From Amycolatopsis echigonensis (lineage in GTDB: Bacteria; Actinomycetota; Actinomycetes; Mycobacteriales; Pseudonocardiaceae), in the NCBI RefSeq assembly GCF_014174495.1, contig NZ_JACJHR010000022.1:56029-120028 (forward strand): a DNA stretch of 64,000 nt. The letters run 5' to 3'. The notes beneath the pieces were generated by a model. That model was not told where the DNA came from. It saw only the letters and a program-made list of their open reading frames with translations, and did not search any database. Shown here in pieces: positions 26,042-35,387 of this stretch. Numbering within the stretch: the first letter of the stretch is position 1; the number at the start of each line of letters is the position of its first letter. Made by a program: the position numbers and the translations under genes.

Positions 26042-27082
26042 TCAGCCGACCTGGCGCACGTTGGAAGAAACCAGCGCCGCGAGGCGGTCGCCGATCGCCT
26101 GGGTCGCGCCCGGCGACGACTGGTCGCGCGTGGCGAGATCGAACGCCACCGAGGCCTCGATGCGCCGCGCCGCTTCCTTCTGGCCGAGGTGGTCCAGGAG
26201 GAGCGACACCGACAGCACCGCGGCGGTCGGGTCGGCGAGGCCCTGGCCGGCGATGTCCGGCGCGCTGCCGTGCACCGGCTCGAACATGCTCGGGTTCCGG
26301 CGCGTGATGTCGAGGTTGCCGCTGGCCGCGAGGCCGATGCCGCCGGTCACTGCGGCCGCGAGGTCGGTGATGATGTCGCCGAAGAGGTTGTCGGTGACGA
26401 TCACGTCGAACCGCGACGGGTCGGTGACCAGGTGGATCGTGGCGGCGTCCACGTGCGAGTACGCGACGGTGACGTCCGGGTGCTCCAGCGAAACCTCTTC
26501 GACGATCCGCGACCACAACGAACCGGCGTGCTCCAGCACGTTGGTCTTGTGCACCAGCGTGAGGTGCTTGCGCGGACGCTCCTCGGCGCGGTTGAACGCG
26601 TCCGCGACCACGCGCCGCACGCCGAAGGCCGTGTTGACGCTGACCTCGGTGGCGATCTCGTGCTCGGTGTCCTTGCGCAGCAGACCGCCGTTGCCCGCGT
26701 ACGGGCCTTCGGTGCCTTCGCGCACCACGACCATGTCGACGTCCCCGGCGTCGGCCAGCGGGCCGCGCACCCCGGGGTACAACCGCGCCGGGCGCAGGTT
26801 CACGTGGTGGTCCAGCTCGAACCGCAGCCGCAGCAGCAGGCCGCGCTCGAGGATGCCGCTCGGCACCGTCGGGTCGCCGACCGCGCCGAGCAGGATCGCG
26901 TCGTGCTGGCGCAATTCGCCGAGCACCGACTCCGGGAGCAGCTCCCCGGTGGCGTGCCACCGCGAGGCGCCGAGGTCGTAGTTCGTGATCTCCGCCGCCG
27001 GTGCTACCTCACCGAGCACCTTGAGCGCCTCGGAGACCACCTCGGGCCCGATCCCGTCCCCTGGGATCACCGCGAGCCGCAT
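26042..27082 (-). CDS. leuB: 3-isopropylmalate dehydrogenase
   Basis: 346 residues, normal length. It starts [16 protein letters not shown] and has the substrate region [33 protein letters not shown] and the NAD/metal site [18 protein letters not shown], then [15 protein letters not shown]. It oxidatively decarboxylates 3-isopropylmalate in leucine synthesis, and can act on the citramalate-derived analogue in the CimA route. A GGAGG precedes the ATG. It is separate from leuCD (21 kb away), as in mycobacteria, where it neighbours serA. Confidence 0.96.
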   Translation of the reverse strand: MRLAVIPGDGIGPEVVSEALKVLGEVAPAAEITNYDLGASRWHATGELLPESVLGELRQHDAILLGAVGDPTVPSGILERGLLLRLRFELDHHVNLRPARLYPGVRGPLADAGDVDMVVVREGTEGPYAGNGGLLRKDTEHEIATEVSVNTAFGVRRVVADAFNRAEERPRKHLTLVHKTNVLEHAGSLWSRIVEEVSLEHPDVTVAYSHVDAATIHLVTDPSRFDVIVTDNLFGDIITDLAAAVTGGIGLAASGNLDITRRNPSMFEPVHGSAPDIAGQGLADPTAAVLSVSLLLDHLGQKEAARRIEASVAFDLATRDQSSPGATQAIGDRLAALVSSNVRQVG

Positions 27083-27243
27083 CCACACACCTCCGTAGCC
27101 CAGGCCACCGGGCGCACCGATGGCCCATTCGCACAAAAACGCCAGCAGCGGAAGGTTACCGGCCGTAGACAAGGTGCCGTAGCCGCACCACCCTTATGCC
27201 GCATCCTCCCACAGGGTGAGACACCCGTTCGGGCGAACGGAAA

Positions 27244-27283
27244 CGGGGGCTTGCCCAGGCCGGACAGCCTTGGCAAGCCCCCG
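27244..27283 (-). terminator. terminator of the S8 protease gene
   Basis: 12-bp arms CGGGGGCTTGCC / GGCAAGCCCCCG, about 60 bases past the protease stop and before leuB. Confidence 0.8.
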
Positions 27284-27344
27284 CGTCTCGCTATGCAGCC
27301 ACTTCCGCAGTGCACCTCAAGTTCCCCTTAAAGGGTGAACCAGG

Positions 27345-30300
27345 TCAGCCGCGCGGCACCTCGGATTCGATGCGCACGACCGAGGCGCGCTGCCCCGCCC
27401 CGTTGTGGTGCTCGATCGCCAGCAGCCCCTTCGCCTTGTCCCCGGCGACCGCGGCCTTGTTGCGGTTGACCACCAAAGCCGTACCCGGCTTCGCGACGTA
27501 ACCCAGCGCTGCTTCGCCGCCGCCCTGGACCGAGAACGCCGGCGCGAGCACGTCGAACGACAGCGGAGTGCTGACCTGGTCGATCAACCCGTTCGAGGTA
27601 CCCGGCGCGACGTAGTACCCGGCGGTGCCGACCGTGTAGCTGATCCGGTGCGACGCCTCCTTCGGGTCGATCCCGAGCGCGGCGATGCTGACCGGCAGCA
27701 CCATCACGTTCGAGTCGAACACGTTGGTGTCGACGTCGCCGAGCTGCCCGTTGATCGCCTGCAGGTCCACCGACGGGTTGCCCGGCTTGGTCAGCGACAC
27801 CGTGTTGACCAGCAGCACGTCCGACCCCCTCGCCTTCGTCACGAAGGTTTCGAAGTCCGGCTTGCCGTCGCCGGTGGTGTCGATGTCCACGAACGGCACC
27901 GTGTTGCTGCCGAGGTTCGCGAAATCGCTCCAGGTCGTGATGCCGAACGCCAGCGTCGCGTTCTCCGGCTGCCCTTGCGCCTTGGCGAGCGGGGCCGTCG
28001 ACGCCGCGCCGACGTAGCGCAGGTCGCCGCCCTTCGCGGTGCGGTTGAGGGTGCAGTCGGCCGTGACGTGCGCGTCGCATTCCGGCAGCTGCGGCGATTC
28101 GGCCTGCAGTTCGAGCACGCTGATCAGCGAGCGGTACCGCTGGGAGCCGCTGCCCTGGTCAATGCCCTTGCCGCCGAGGTTCAGCACGGCCTGGTCGGCG
28201 TTCGCGCCGAAGCGCACGCCGCCCGGGGTGGTGATCGCCGAGACCGGCTTCGGTGCCGAGTACACCGCCACCCGCAGCGGAACGGTCGCGCCGTTCTTCG
28301 GGGTGAACGCGACGCGACCCGAAGCGTCGGCCACGAACTGCCGGGCGAGCCCGGCCTGCGAAGCCGCCATGGTCGGTTCGAGAACCTTGCGCAGCGCCTT
28401 CGGATCGGTGATCTTCAACGTAACCTTCACCGTCGCGACCCCGCGCGGGTTGAGCTTCACCGAGCTCTTGTCCACTGTGTACTCGACACCGGGCAGGCTG
28501 TTGACGGCCTCGTAGCCCACCGAGTACTCAGCAGCCTTGACGCCTTTGTTGACCACCTTGATCGTCTTGCTCAAGGTGACCGGACCAGCCGCCTCGACGG
28601 TGCCGAACGTGAGGCTCACCGCGCCCGGGTCGTCCTGCACGTACGCGAGAACCTCGTTGTCCAGTGCGGCTTTCGCGTCGATCCGGCCGGCACCGACGCG
28701 CTGCGGACCGTAGGTGTGGCCCGCGCCGTCCGTGATGTCGTGCACCGCGGTGCCGACGACGTCGGCCTTGACCTCCTCGACGCTCCAGTCCGGATGCGCC
28801 TGGCGGACCAGCGCCGTGATGCCCGACGTGTGCGGCGCGGCCATCGACGTGCCCGAGAGGACCAGACGCGCGTTGCCGCTGCCGCGGAACGCCGACGTGA
28901 TCGTGTCGCCAGGCGCGGCGACGTCCGGCTTCACCGACGGACCGCGTCCGCCGCGCGAGGTGAACGAGCTGGGAGTGTCCACGATGGACTGGTCGTACGT
29001 CTGCAGGGCGGTCCGCCCGGCTCCGTACAGCCGCACGGTGAGCGTGCCCGCGGTCAGCCCCGCCCGTACGGCCTGGGTGGCCTTGCCGGTGAGCTGGAAC
29101 ATCGGAACCGCCGCGTTGCCCGCGATACCCGCGCCGAAATGCTCCACAGTGGACGAAAGCAGCACGCCCTTGGCACCCGCGGCCTGCGCGTTGTTGGCCC
29201 GCGCGGCGGAGCCGCACGGCCGGGTTGCGTCGTTGTCGTCCCACTCGAGCCACACGATCTTGCCCGCGGCCTTCGCCTTGTCCTCAGCCGAATAGGCGGC
29301 GCACCCGGCGTTGTTGCCCGCCGAAATCGGCACCACCGGGGCGGTGAGGTCGAGGGTGTCGTAGCCGGTGTACTCCTGGCTGTACTGACCGGGCTGCTGC
29401 CCCGCGGTCGGCGTCTTGACCTCGATCGCGTCCCGCAGCTCGCCCGCGTCGCGGCTGCTGGCCACGGTGAGCGCTTCCGGGGTGTTGCCCGGCGAACCGG
29501 CGATGTCGTTGATATCGCCGCCGTTGCCCGCCGAGATCACCGGCAGCACGTTGTTCTGCGCGAGCTTGCGCACGAACAGCGAGTCCGGGTCGTCCGGAGC
29601 GCCGAAGTCGCTGCCCAGCGACAGGTTCACGACGTCGAGGTGGTCGGTGAAGTCACCGTCGCCGTCAGGGTCGAGCGCCCAGTCCAGCGCCTGCGACGTG
29701 ACGTTCGTGGAACCCTTGCAGCCGAACACCTTGATCGCGTAGAGCAGGGACTTCGGTGCGGTGCCCGGCCCGATCCGCATGGCGTCGAGCGTCTTTTTGC
29801 TCAGCTTCTTGTAGTCGCCGGTGAACGTGCTGCCGTCGGCGTTGACGCCGAAGCCGCCGATCGTGCCCGCGACGTGCGTGCCGTGTTCGCCGCACGCGAT
29901 CGGGTTGGGGTCCGGTTTCGGCGTCGGCGAACCGGTTTTGCCCGCCGAGTCGTAGTCGTCGCCGACGAGGTCGGTGCCCCCGACCACCTTGGCGTTCGGG
30001 AACAACGGCGACGGCTTCGTGCGGTCGACCGCCTTGTACGCCTCGGGCGTGCCAGGGCCGCCGAAGTCGGCGTGGGTGTAGTCGATGCCGTCGTCGATCA
30101 CGCCGACGCGGATGTTGTCGCCGAACTTGCCGGTTTTCTGCCAGCTGGCAAGCGTGTTGGTGAGCTGTTCGGCGCTGGCGTTGGTGCGGTTCTTCGGCAC
30201 GACCGTGCGCACCGACACGACGTCCGGCCGATCCGCGAGCTCGCGGATCTTGGCCGCGTCGGCGGTGACGACGGCACCGGGCACCGCGTTGGCCGTCTGC

Positions 30301-30677
30301 GTGACGAGCTTCGTGCTCGCGTCCGCGGACCGCAGCTGTCCGACGACGGAGCTGACCGCGGCGGCGACGTCGGCCTTAGCCGCCTTCGCTGCCTGCTTGG
30401 CCTTCTCCTTGCCCTTGCCCTGCTCCTCCTTGAACGCGTCCACCGCGGGTTTCTTGGCCAGCTCGACGAACGCGGTGATCTGCCCCTGCGCCGCGCTCAG
30501 CCGGGGCGAAAGCTTGCCCTGGACCTTGCTCGCGTCGACCTTCGCCGGAGCGACCGGCTCGGCCAGCGGCGCGCTCTGCGCGGACGCCGCGGGCACGGCG
30601 ACGGCCGCCGCCAGCACCACCGCGGAACCCACGACCACCGAGCGGGCAGCCCACCCGGGCAACCGGGTTCTGCTCAT
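27345..30677 (-). CDS. secreted subtilisin-like (S8) serine protease
   Basis: 1110 residues. A Sec signal peptide (cleavage around PAASAQS-AP, residue 34) is followed by an I9-type propeptide region. The catalytic domain has Asp in GVIDDGIDYTHADFGG, His in CGEHGTHVAGTIGG and Ser in LSGTSMAAPHTSG, with a PA-like insertion between His and Ser (AGAKGVLLSSTVEHFGAG). The C-terminal ~380 residues form beta-rich domains. A charged stretch EEQGKGKEKAKQAAK lies in the propeptide. The ATG at 30677 follows GAGAAGGGG. Probably an extracellular nutritional or developmental protease, encoded by a monocistronic gene. Confidence 0.93.
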   Translation of the reverse strand: MSRTRLPGWAARSVVVGSAVVLAAAVAVPAASAQSAPLAEPVAPAKVDASKVQGKLSPRLSAAQGQITAFVELAKKPAVDAFKEEQGKGKEKAKQAAKAAKADVAAAVSSVVGQLRSADASTKLVTQTANAVPGAVVTADAAKIRELADRPDVVSVRTVVPKNRTNASAEQLTNTLASWQKTGKFGDNIRVGVIDDGIDYTHADFGGPGTPEAYKAVDRTKPSPLFPNAKVVGGTDLVGDDYDSAGKTGSPTPKPDPNPIACGEHGTHVAGTIGGFGVNADGSTFTGDYKKLSKKTLDAMRIGPGTAPKSLLYAIKVFGCKGSTNVTSQALDWALDPDGDGDFTDHLDVVNLSLGSDFGAPDDPDSLFVRKLAQNNVLPVISAGNGGDINDIAGSPGNTPEALTVASSRDAGELRDAIEVKTPTAGQQPGQYSQEYTGYDTLDLTAPVVPISAGNNAGCAAYSAEDKAKAAGKIVWLEWDDNDATRPCGSAARANNAQAAGAKGVLLSSTVEHFGAGIAGNAAVPMFQLTGKATQAVRAGLTAGTLTVRLYGAGRTALQTYDQSIVDTPSSFTSRGGRGPSVKPDVAAPGDTITSAFRGSGNARLVLSGTSMAAPHTSGITALVRQAHPDWSVEEVKADVVGTAVHDITDGAGHTYGPQRVGAGRIDAKAALDNEVLAYVQDDPGAVSLTFGTVEAAGPVTLSKTIKVVNKGVKAAEYSVGYEAVNSLPGVEYTVDKSSVKLNPRGVATVKVTLKITDPKALRKVLEPTMAASQAGLARQFVADASGRVAFTPKNGATVPLRVAVYSAPKPVSAITTPGGVRFGANADQAVLNLGGKGIDQGSGSQRYRSLISVLELQAESPQLPECDAHVTADCTLNRTAKGGDLRYVGAASTAPLAKAQGQPENATLAFGITTWSDFANLGSNTVPFVDIDTTGDGKPDFETFVTKARGSDVLLVNTVSLTKPGNPSVDLQAINGQLGDVDTNVFDSNVMVLPVSIAALGIDPKEASHRISYTVGTAGYYVAPGTSNGLIDQVSTPLSFDVLAPAFSVQGGGEAALGYVAKPGTALVVNRNKAAVAGDKAKGLLAIEHHNGAGQRASVVRIESEVPRG

Positions 30678-30873
30678 GAGTAACCCCTTCTCGAGGCCCG
30701 GATCACGAACCTGCCCGCGCTCCCTTCGCGCCCCGACAGTGAGCACCGGCGCCGCGCCGTGCTCTCACGGCGCGTGGTTCAGCCTCGCGGCAAGAACCTA
30801 GCTGTCCGAAACACCTACTTTCGTGCGGAAAATGGTCCGTTACCCGAATGTTGCCGGTCTGAGTGAACGACAG

Positions 30874-30910
30874 AACGGCCCCTCTCCCGGAGTCCGGGAA
30901 AGGGGCCGTT
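30874..30910 (-). terminator. serA terminator
   Basis: AACGGCCCCT / AGGGGCCGTT arms with an inner TCCCGG/CCGGGA stem, 16 bases past the serA stop. Confidence 0.8.
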
Positions 30911-30925
30911 GCGCGAAATCGGCGA

Positions 30926-32524
30926 CTAGTTGAAGTCGACAGCGCGGATGGTGTGCGCGCCGACGGTGGCTCCGATCGGCTCGAGCACGTTGGTGTCCAC
31001 GTGCCGGTCGACTCGCAGCAGCATGATCGCGTCGGAGCCGTCGGTGCTCTGGCTGATCTGCGCGGCCTCGATGTTGATGCCCGCCTCGCCGAGCAGCGTG
31101 CCGACGCGGCCCATGACACCGGGCCGGTCCGGGTACTCGATCACCAGCACGTCGCCCTCGGCGCGGAGGTCGAAGTGCCTGCCCTTGACCTCGACGATCT
31201 TCTCGACCTCGTCCTTGCCGGTGACCGAACCGGACACGGTGAGCGTCGCGCCGTCGCCGTGCACCGCGCGGAGCGTGACCAGGCTGCGGAACTTCGGGCT
31301 CTCCGATTCGGAAACCAGCTCCGCCTGCACGCCGAGTTCCTCGGCCAGCCGAGGCGCGTTGACGAAGGTGACCTGGTCCTCGACCACACCCGCGAACAGC
31401 CCGCGCAGCGCGGCCAGCTTCAGCACCGCGGTGTCTTCGCTGGACAGCTCGCCCTTGACCTCGACGGTCAGCGACGTCGGAGCCTTCGGGTTCAGCGCGG
31501 TCAGCACCTGGCCGAGCTTCTGGGTCAGCGCCAGGTACGGCCGCACGTGCTCGCCGACCGAGCCGCCGCCGGACACGTTCACCGCGTCCGGCACGAAGTC
31601 GCCGCGCAGCGCCAGCAGCACCGACCGCGCCACGTCCGTGCCCGCGCGGTCCTGCGCTTCGGTGGTGGACGCGCCGAGGTGCGGCGTGACGACGACGTTC
31701 GGCAGGTCGAAGAGCGGGCTCTCGGTGGTCGGCTCGGTGACGAAAACGTCGATGCCCGCGCCGCCGACGTGGCCGCTGCGCACCGCGTCGGCCAGCGCCT
31801 CCTCCACGATCAGACCGCCGCGGGCGGCGTTGACGATGATCACGCCCGGCTTGGTCTTCTTGAGCGCCTCGGCGTCGATGAGGCCCTTGGTCTCCGGCGT
31901 CTTCGGCAGGTGGATGGAGATCGCGTCGGCGCGTTCCAGCAGCTCGTCGAGGGTGACCAGCTCGATGCCCAGCTGGCCGGCGCGCGCGGCCGAGACGTAC
32001 GGGTCGTACGCGATGAGCTTGGCCCCGAAGGCGGCGAGCCGCTGCGCGAACAGCTGGCCGATCTTGCCGAGCCCGACGACGCCGACCGTCTTGCCGTTGA
32101 TCTCGACGCCGGTGAACGAACTGCGCTTCCACTCACCGCCGCGCAGGCTCTGGTCGGCGGCGGGAACGCGACGGGCGACCGCGAGCAGCAGCGCGACCGC
32201 GTGCTCAGCGGCGGAGACGATGTTCGACGTCGGCGCGTTCACCACGAGCACGCCGCGCTCGGTGGCGGCCGGGACCTCGACGTTGTCCAGGCCGACGCCC
32301 GCGCGGGCGACGACCTTCAGCTGCGTGGTCGCCCCGAGCACCTCGGCGTCGACCTTGGTCGCGGATCGGACCAAGAGCGCGCCGGCGCTCTTCACCGCCT
32401 CGAGCAGCGCGGGACGGTCGGTGCCGTCCACGTGCCGGACCTCCACCTCGTCACCGAACACACTCAGCACGGAGGGCGCGAGCTTCTCCGCGATGAGGAC
32501 TACGGGTTTGCTGGGCTTGGTCAC
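30926..32524 (-). CDS. serA: D-3-phosphoglycerate dehydrogenase (long, ACT-containing type)
   Basis: 532 residues, matching the actinobacterial type with an intervening domain and a C-terminal ACT domain (from about 455, LVIEYPDRPGVMGRVGTLLGEAGINI), known to bind serine as feedback inhibitor. The NAD fold is GVVGLGKIGQLFA, and catalytic residues lie in NAARGGLI, DVFVTEPTTESPLF and VVVTPHLGAST. It is the first step of serine synthesis. GTG start. Its location between leuB and ilvC matches the mycobacterial order. Confidence 0.96.
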   Translation of the reverse strand: MTKPSKPVVLIAEKLAPSVLSVFGDEVEVRHVDGTDRPALLEAVKSAGALLVRSATKVDAEVLGATTQLKVVARAGVGLDNVEVPAATERGVLVVNAPTSNIVSAAEHAVALLLAVARRVPAADQSLRGGEWKRSSFTGVEINGKTVGVVGLGKIGQLFAQRLAAFGAKLIAYDPYVSAARAGQLGIELVTLDELLERADAISIHLPKTPETKGLIDAEALKKTKPGVIIVNAARGGLIVEEALADAVRSGHVGGAGIDVFVTEPTTESPLFDLPNVVVTPHLGASTTEAQDRAGTDVARSVLLALRGDFVPDAVNVSGGGSVGEHVRPYLALTQKLGQVLTALNPKAPTSLTVEVKGELSSEDTAVLKLAALRGLFAGVVEDQVTFVNAPRLAEELGVQAELVSESESPKFRSLVTLRAVHGDGATLTVSGSVTGKDEVEKIVEVKGRHFDLRAEGDVLVIEYPDRPGVMGRVGTLLGEAGINIEAAQISQSTDGSDAIMLLRVDRHVDTNVLEPIGATVGAHTIRAVDFN

Positions 32525-32603
32525 GATGCGGCTCCCACTATCTGGTCACGAAATCGAGGACGCTCTCTCGCGGCGCACGTCGTTGTGCCCGGACTCGCGG
32601 AGT

Positions 32604-33203
32604 TTAACGCGGTGCACCGACAACCCGCTGCCCCCGCTGTTCACTTGTCTGTAATCCGGTGAAGACAAGCGCCATCAGGCGCTCTGTACCGCCTTCTCCC
32701 GGAAGGTGGGAGCCTGCCCAGGAAGCACCGTGCAGCAACAAAAGCAGCTCTCGGACAGTCACGTCGGCACGGAAAACGCCAGCCGCTTGCGCCCTGTCCA
32801 CTAGATGGGACGCGGCGTCCTTCATCGCTTCACAGGACGCGTGCAGCCGCGACTCCGGATCGTCGAACGCGTCGGCCAGCATTTCGGTAAGGCCGCGGTA
32901 AACGGCGGACGTCTCGCCGAGGCCGATCAGCCAGGTGTACAGCCCGTCGAGCGGATCCTCGGCGAGCAGCAGCTCGCGCGCCTTTTCCGCCTGGGTGTCG
33001 AATCGGTCCCGCAGCAGCGTCTCGATCAGGTCTTCCCTGGTCGGGAAATGGCGATAGAGGGTGCCGATCCCGACGCCGGCACCGCGGGCGACGTCTTCGA
33101 GCGAGGCGTCGACGCCGCGCTCGGCGAAGGCGCGCCTCGCTTCGGCCAGCAGGCGTTCGTAGTTGCGGCGGGCGTCCGCGCGCATCGGCTTGGCGTCGGT
33201 CAT
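32604..33203 (-). CDS. TetR-family regulator
   Basis: 199 residues. The helix-turn-helix is AFAERGVDASLEDVARGAGVGIGTLYRHFPTREDL, a strong TetR match, with a C-terminal helical ligand domain. ATG at 33203, with an in-frame ATG at 33185. Divergent from the luciferase-like gene. Dyads lie between them, one inside the predicted promoter of the divergent gene, so it likely represses that gene. Confidence 0.9.
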   Translation of the reverse strand: MTDAKPMRADARRNYERLLAEARRAFAERGVDASLEDVARGAGVGIGTLYRHFPTREDLIETLLRDRFDTQAEKARELLLAEDPLDGLYTWLIGLGETSAVYRGLTEMLADAFDDPESRLHASCEAMKDAASHLVDRAQAAGVFRADVTVRELLLLLHGASWAGSHLPGEGGTERLMALVFTGLQTSEQRGQRVVGAPR

Positions 33204-33223
33204 CTCGGCCGGAGTTTATCCCC

Positions 33224-33273
33224 GTGACAAATCGGAGGCTTCCTCCGTATAGTAACCGGAGGCAGCCTCTGGT
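33224..33273 (+). promoter_or_regulatory. promoter with TetR-type operator in its spacer
   Basis: GTGACA (33224-33229), 18 bases, TATAGT (33248-33253). The spacer holds the perfect dyad CGGAGG-CTT-CCTCCG (33233-33247). A second, one-mismatch dyad ACCGGAGGC-A-GCCTCTGGT (33255-33273) covers the predicted transcription start. Two adjacent sites with the same GGAGGC half fit cooperative TetR repression. Confidence 0.7.
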
Positions 33274-33356
33274 TCTGGGGTGCGTCCTCAGTGGACGTTG
33301 GCTGCACCGGGATCACCGCCGCGCTCCGCGGCCAGAGAACTCTCTTGGAGTCTGTT

Positions 33357-33407
33357 GTGGATTTGTTCGCGAAGCTTGACGCCGCCGCACACGGCGGTGC
33401 GCGATGA
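33357..33407 (+). CDS. 16-codon upstream ORF coupled to the luciferase-like gene
   Basis: GTG behind TTGGAG encodes MDLFAKLDAAAHGGAR and its TGA overlaps the next ATG (ATGA). The luciferase-like gene has no ribosome site of its own, so this small frame may be translated to deliver ribosomes. It could instead be the remnant of a longer gene. I do not recognise the peptide. Confidence 0.45.
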   Translation: MDLFAKLDAAAHGGAR

Positions 33408-34249
33408 CGGTCGGAATCTGGACATTTTCCTTTGACGGGAAGGAAATCAGCGAGGTGCGTGCGGCTGCCCGCGAGGTCGAGTCGCTGGGTTTCACCGCGC
33501 TGTGGTTCGGCGAATACCGCGGGAGGGAGGCGTTCACACAGGCCGCGTTGCTGCTCGAGGCGACCACGACGTTGGCTGTGGCGACGGGGATCGCACGGTA
33601 CTCGGAGCGGTCGGCGGCGACGGCTGAAGCTGCTGGACGCACGCTGGCGGAGGCGTATCCGGGACGATTCACGCTCGGCCTCGGCGGACATCGCTCGGGC
33701 GGTGGGGCTACTGCGCTGCAGGACTACCTCGACGCCATGGACGCGGCGGACCTGGACTTTGCCCCTGGCAGCGCTTCCGGTTCTCGGCCGCGTCGGCTTC
33801 TAGCCGCTCTCGGGCCCAAACTGCTGAAACTCGCGGCGACCCGGGCCGACGGCGCGCACCCGTACTTCGTCCCTCCTGAGCACACGGCGTTCGCCCGCGA
33901 AACGATGGGACCCGACGCTTACCTTGCTGTCGAACAAGCTGTCGTCCTCGACGCGGATCCAGTGCGGGCAAGGCAGACCGCTCGCGAACACGTCGCCGGA
34001 TACGTGCGGCTGGCCGCACACCAACGGGCGAATCTGCGCCGACTCGGCTACACCGAGGAAGATTTGTCCGACGGTGGCAGCGACCGGCTCGTCGACGCGC
34101 TCGTGGCCTACCGAAACGAGAACGAAGTCGCCGACCGAATCCGCGCACACTTCGACGCCGGCGCGGACCACGTCTGCATCCAGGTGCTGGGCGACGGGCC
34201 AGAGATCCCGGTGGACGGCTGGCGTCGCCTCGCTCCGCTGGTTCTCTGA
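33404..34249 (+). CDS. luciferase-like (LLM) oxidoreductase, probably F420-dependent
   Basis: 281 residues in a TIM-barrel LLM fold. It begins VGIWTFSFDGKEISEVRAAAREVESLGFTALWFGEY, with VATGIARYSERSAATAEAAGRTLAEAYPGRFTLGLGGH and ADHVCIQVLGDG. The shape matches the F420-dependent TIGR03620-like branch rather than FMN luciferases, by general resemblance only. The substrate is unknown. Transcribed from the operator-bearing promoter facing the TetR gene. Confidence 0.88.
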   Translation: MTVGIWTFSFDGKEISEVRAAAREVESLGFTALWFGEYRGREAFTQAALLLEATTTLAVATGIARYSERSAATAEAAGRTLAEAYPGRFTLGLGGHRSGGGATALQDYLDAMDAADLDFAPGSASGSRPRRLLAALGPKLLKLAATRADGAHPYFVPPEHTAFARETMGPDAYLAVEQAVVLDADPVRARQTAREHVAGYVRLAAHQRANLRRLGYTEEDLSDGGSDRLVDALVAYRNENEVADRIRAHFDAGADHVCIQVLGDGPEIPVDGWRRLAPLVL

Positions 34250-34253
34250 TTCC

Positions 34254-34293
34254 GGGGTGGGGCTTTCGGAGCTTCTCGCGAAAGCCCCACCCC
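34254..34293 (+). terminator. terminator of the LLM gene
   Basis: 15-bp arms GGGGTGGGGCTTTCG / CGAAAGCCCCACCCC, 5 bases past the stop. Confidence 0.8.
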
Positions 34294-34604
34294 AACCGGT
34301 TCGCCGATGTCTCCGCCGTCTCCGGACTACCGGGCCGCCGCGTCATCGCCGACGCTCTCCCCGGACGTCGGAAACCCCGTCCCACCAGGGATTCGCCAAT
34401 GAACGGCGAAACCGTTCATCGCCTGCATAGAGCCACTTTTCCGCTCGTCGAAGGCATTCGAGCACTTCCGCGTCCGCCGCAGGACTTCCAGACGAACACT
34501 TCCCCTGAACGGGCGACCCCGACGGGATCGTTTCGCCGTCCAGAGGCGACAACCCGCTGTTACCTTCGCGGGACGCCTCGCCCGCGTTCGCCCAGGAGCC
34601 GCCG
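34294..34604. other. intergenic region with two palindromic repeats
   Basis: 310 bases with no gene. It holds copies of the 19-bp palindrome at 34392-34410 (TTCGCCAATGAACGGCGAA) and a weaker one at about 34531-34549. Confidence 0.7.
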
Positions 34605-35231
34605 GTGTTCACGAAACTCGCCCTCGCCGCGTCCCGGTTGGTCGAACTCGTCCTGCTAGCGCTGGGGATCGTCACCTTCGTCAAGGACAACAACGTCCTC
34701 GCTCTTCTCTTCTGGGATCTGCTCGCGCTGGTCTACCTCGGCATCCGGATCGCGCGAGTGTCCCGTAGCCGGAAAATCGACCACACCGACGCCCGGTGTC
34801 TGAAAGGCGTCCTCGGACGTCGGCTCGGACTCCTGTTCACCCTGTTGACCAGCCTCGTCGGCGTCACCGCCGGCCTGTCGATCGTCCTGCCGGAAACGGC
34901 CGGCATCGACCCCACCGACGCGAAAGTCGTCGGCGTCCCCGCGGTCCTGCTGGCCTGGGCGATCCTGCACTTCGGTTACGCGGAGCGTTACGCGCAGACG
35001 TACTACGACAGCCTGCCGACACAGCACTTCCGCTTCCCCGAAACCGAACGTCCCACGCTGGCCGATTTCACCTATTTCGCGTTCACCATCGGGACAAGCT
35101 TCGCGGTCTCGGACGTCGAAACGCGGACGACGTCGATCCGCTCCCTGGTGCTCGCGCACAGCGTGCTGTCGTTCATGTACAACACGGCCACGCTCGGCAT
35201 CGCGGTCAGCGTCATCACCGGCGGACGTTGA
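34605..35231 (+). CDS. DUF1345 family membrane protein
   Basis: 208 residues with five hydrophobic segments (LVELVLLALGIVTFV, VLALLFWDLLALVYLGI, LLFTLLTSLVGVTAGLSIVL, VGVPAVLLAWAILHF and the C-terminal VLSFMYNTATLGIAVSVI). The signature FTYFAFTIGTSFAVSDVET is diagnostic of DUF1345. The function is unknown. GTG start after AGGAG. It stands alone between the LLM gene and the ankyrin gene. Confidence 0.88.
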   Translation: MFTKLALAASRLVELVLLALGIVTFVKDNNVLALLFWDLLALVYLGIRIARVSRSRKIDHTDARCLKGVLGRRLGLLFTLLTSLVGVTAGLSIVLPETAGIDPTDAKVVGVPAVLLAWAILHFGYAERYAQTYYDSLPTQHFRFPETERPTLADFTYFAFTIGTSFAVSDVETRTTSIRSLVLAHSVLSFMYNTATLGIAVSVITGGR

Positions 35232-35387
35232 CCTGAGTGAGCTAAAGTGTTTCTCGCGCGGCAGGGGCCGCGTCCTGTCCGCGGAAAGGGCTGAGCCCGC
35301 CCCCGTACCACGAGTTGCCGAGCTTTCTTTCTTCCCTGCCCGGTGCCGGCGGACCACGGGGCGCGCAAGGGAAGGAAGGACTCCCTG

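Noticed and set aside
25250..27331. 693-codon + strand frame opposite the permease extension and leuB
   Set aside because: It reads SPLSGE-type peptides only because the repeat is near-palindromic, then runs antisense through leuB; no start signal or domain.
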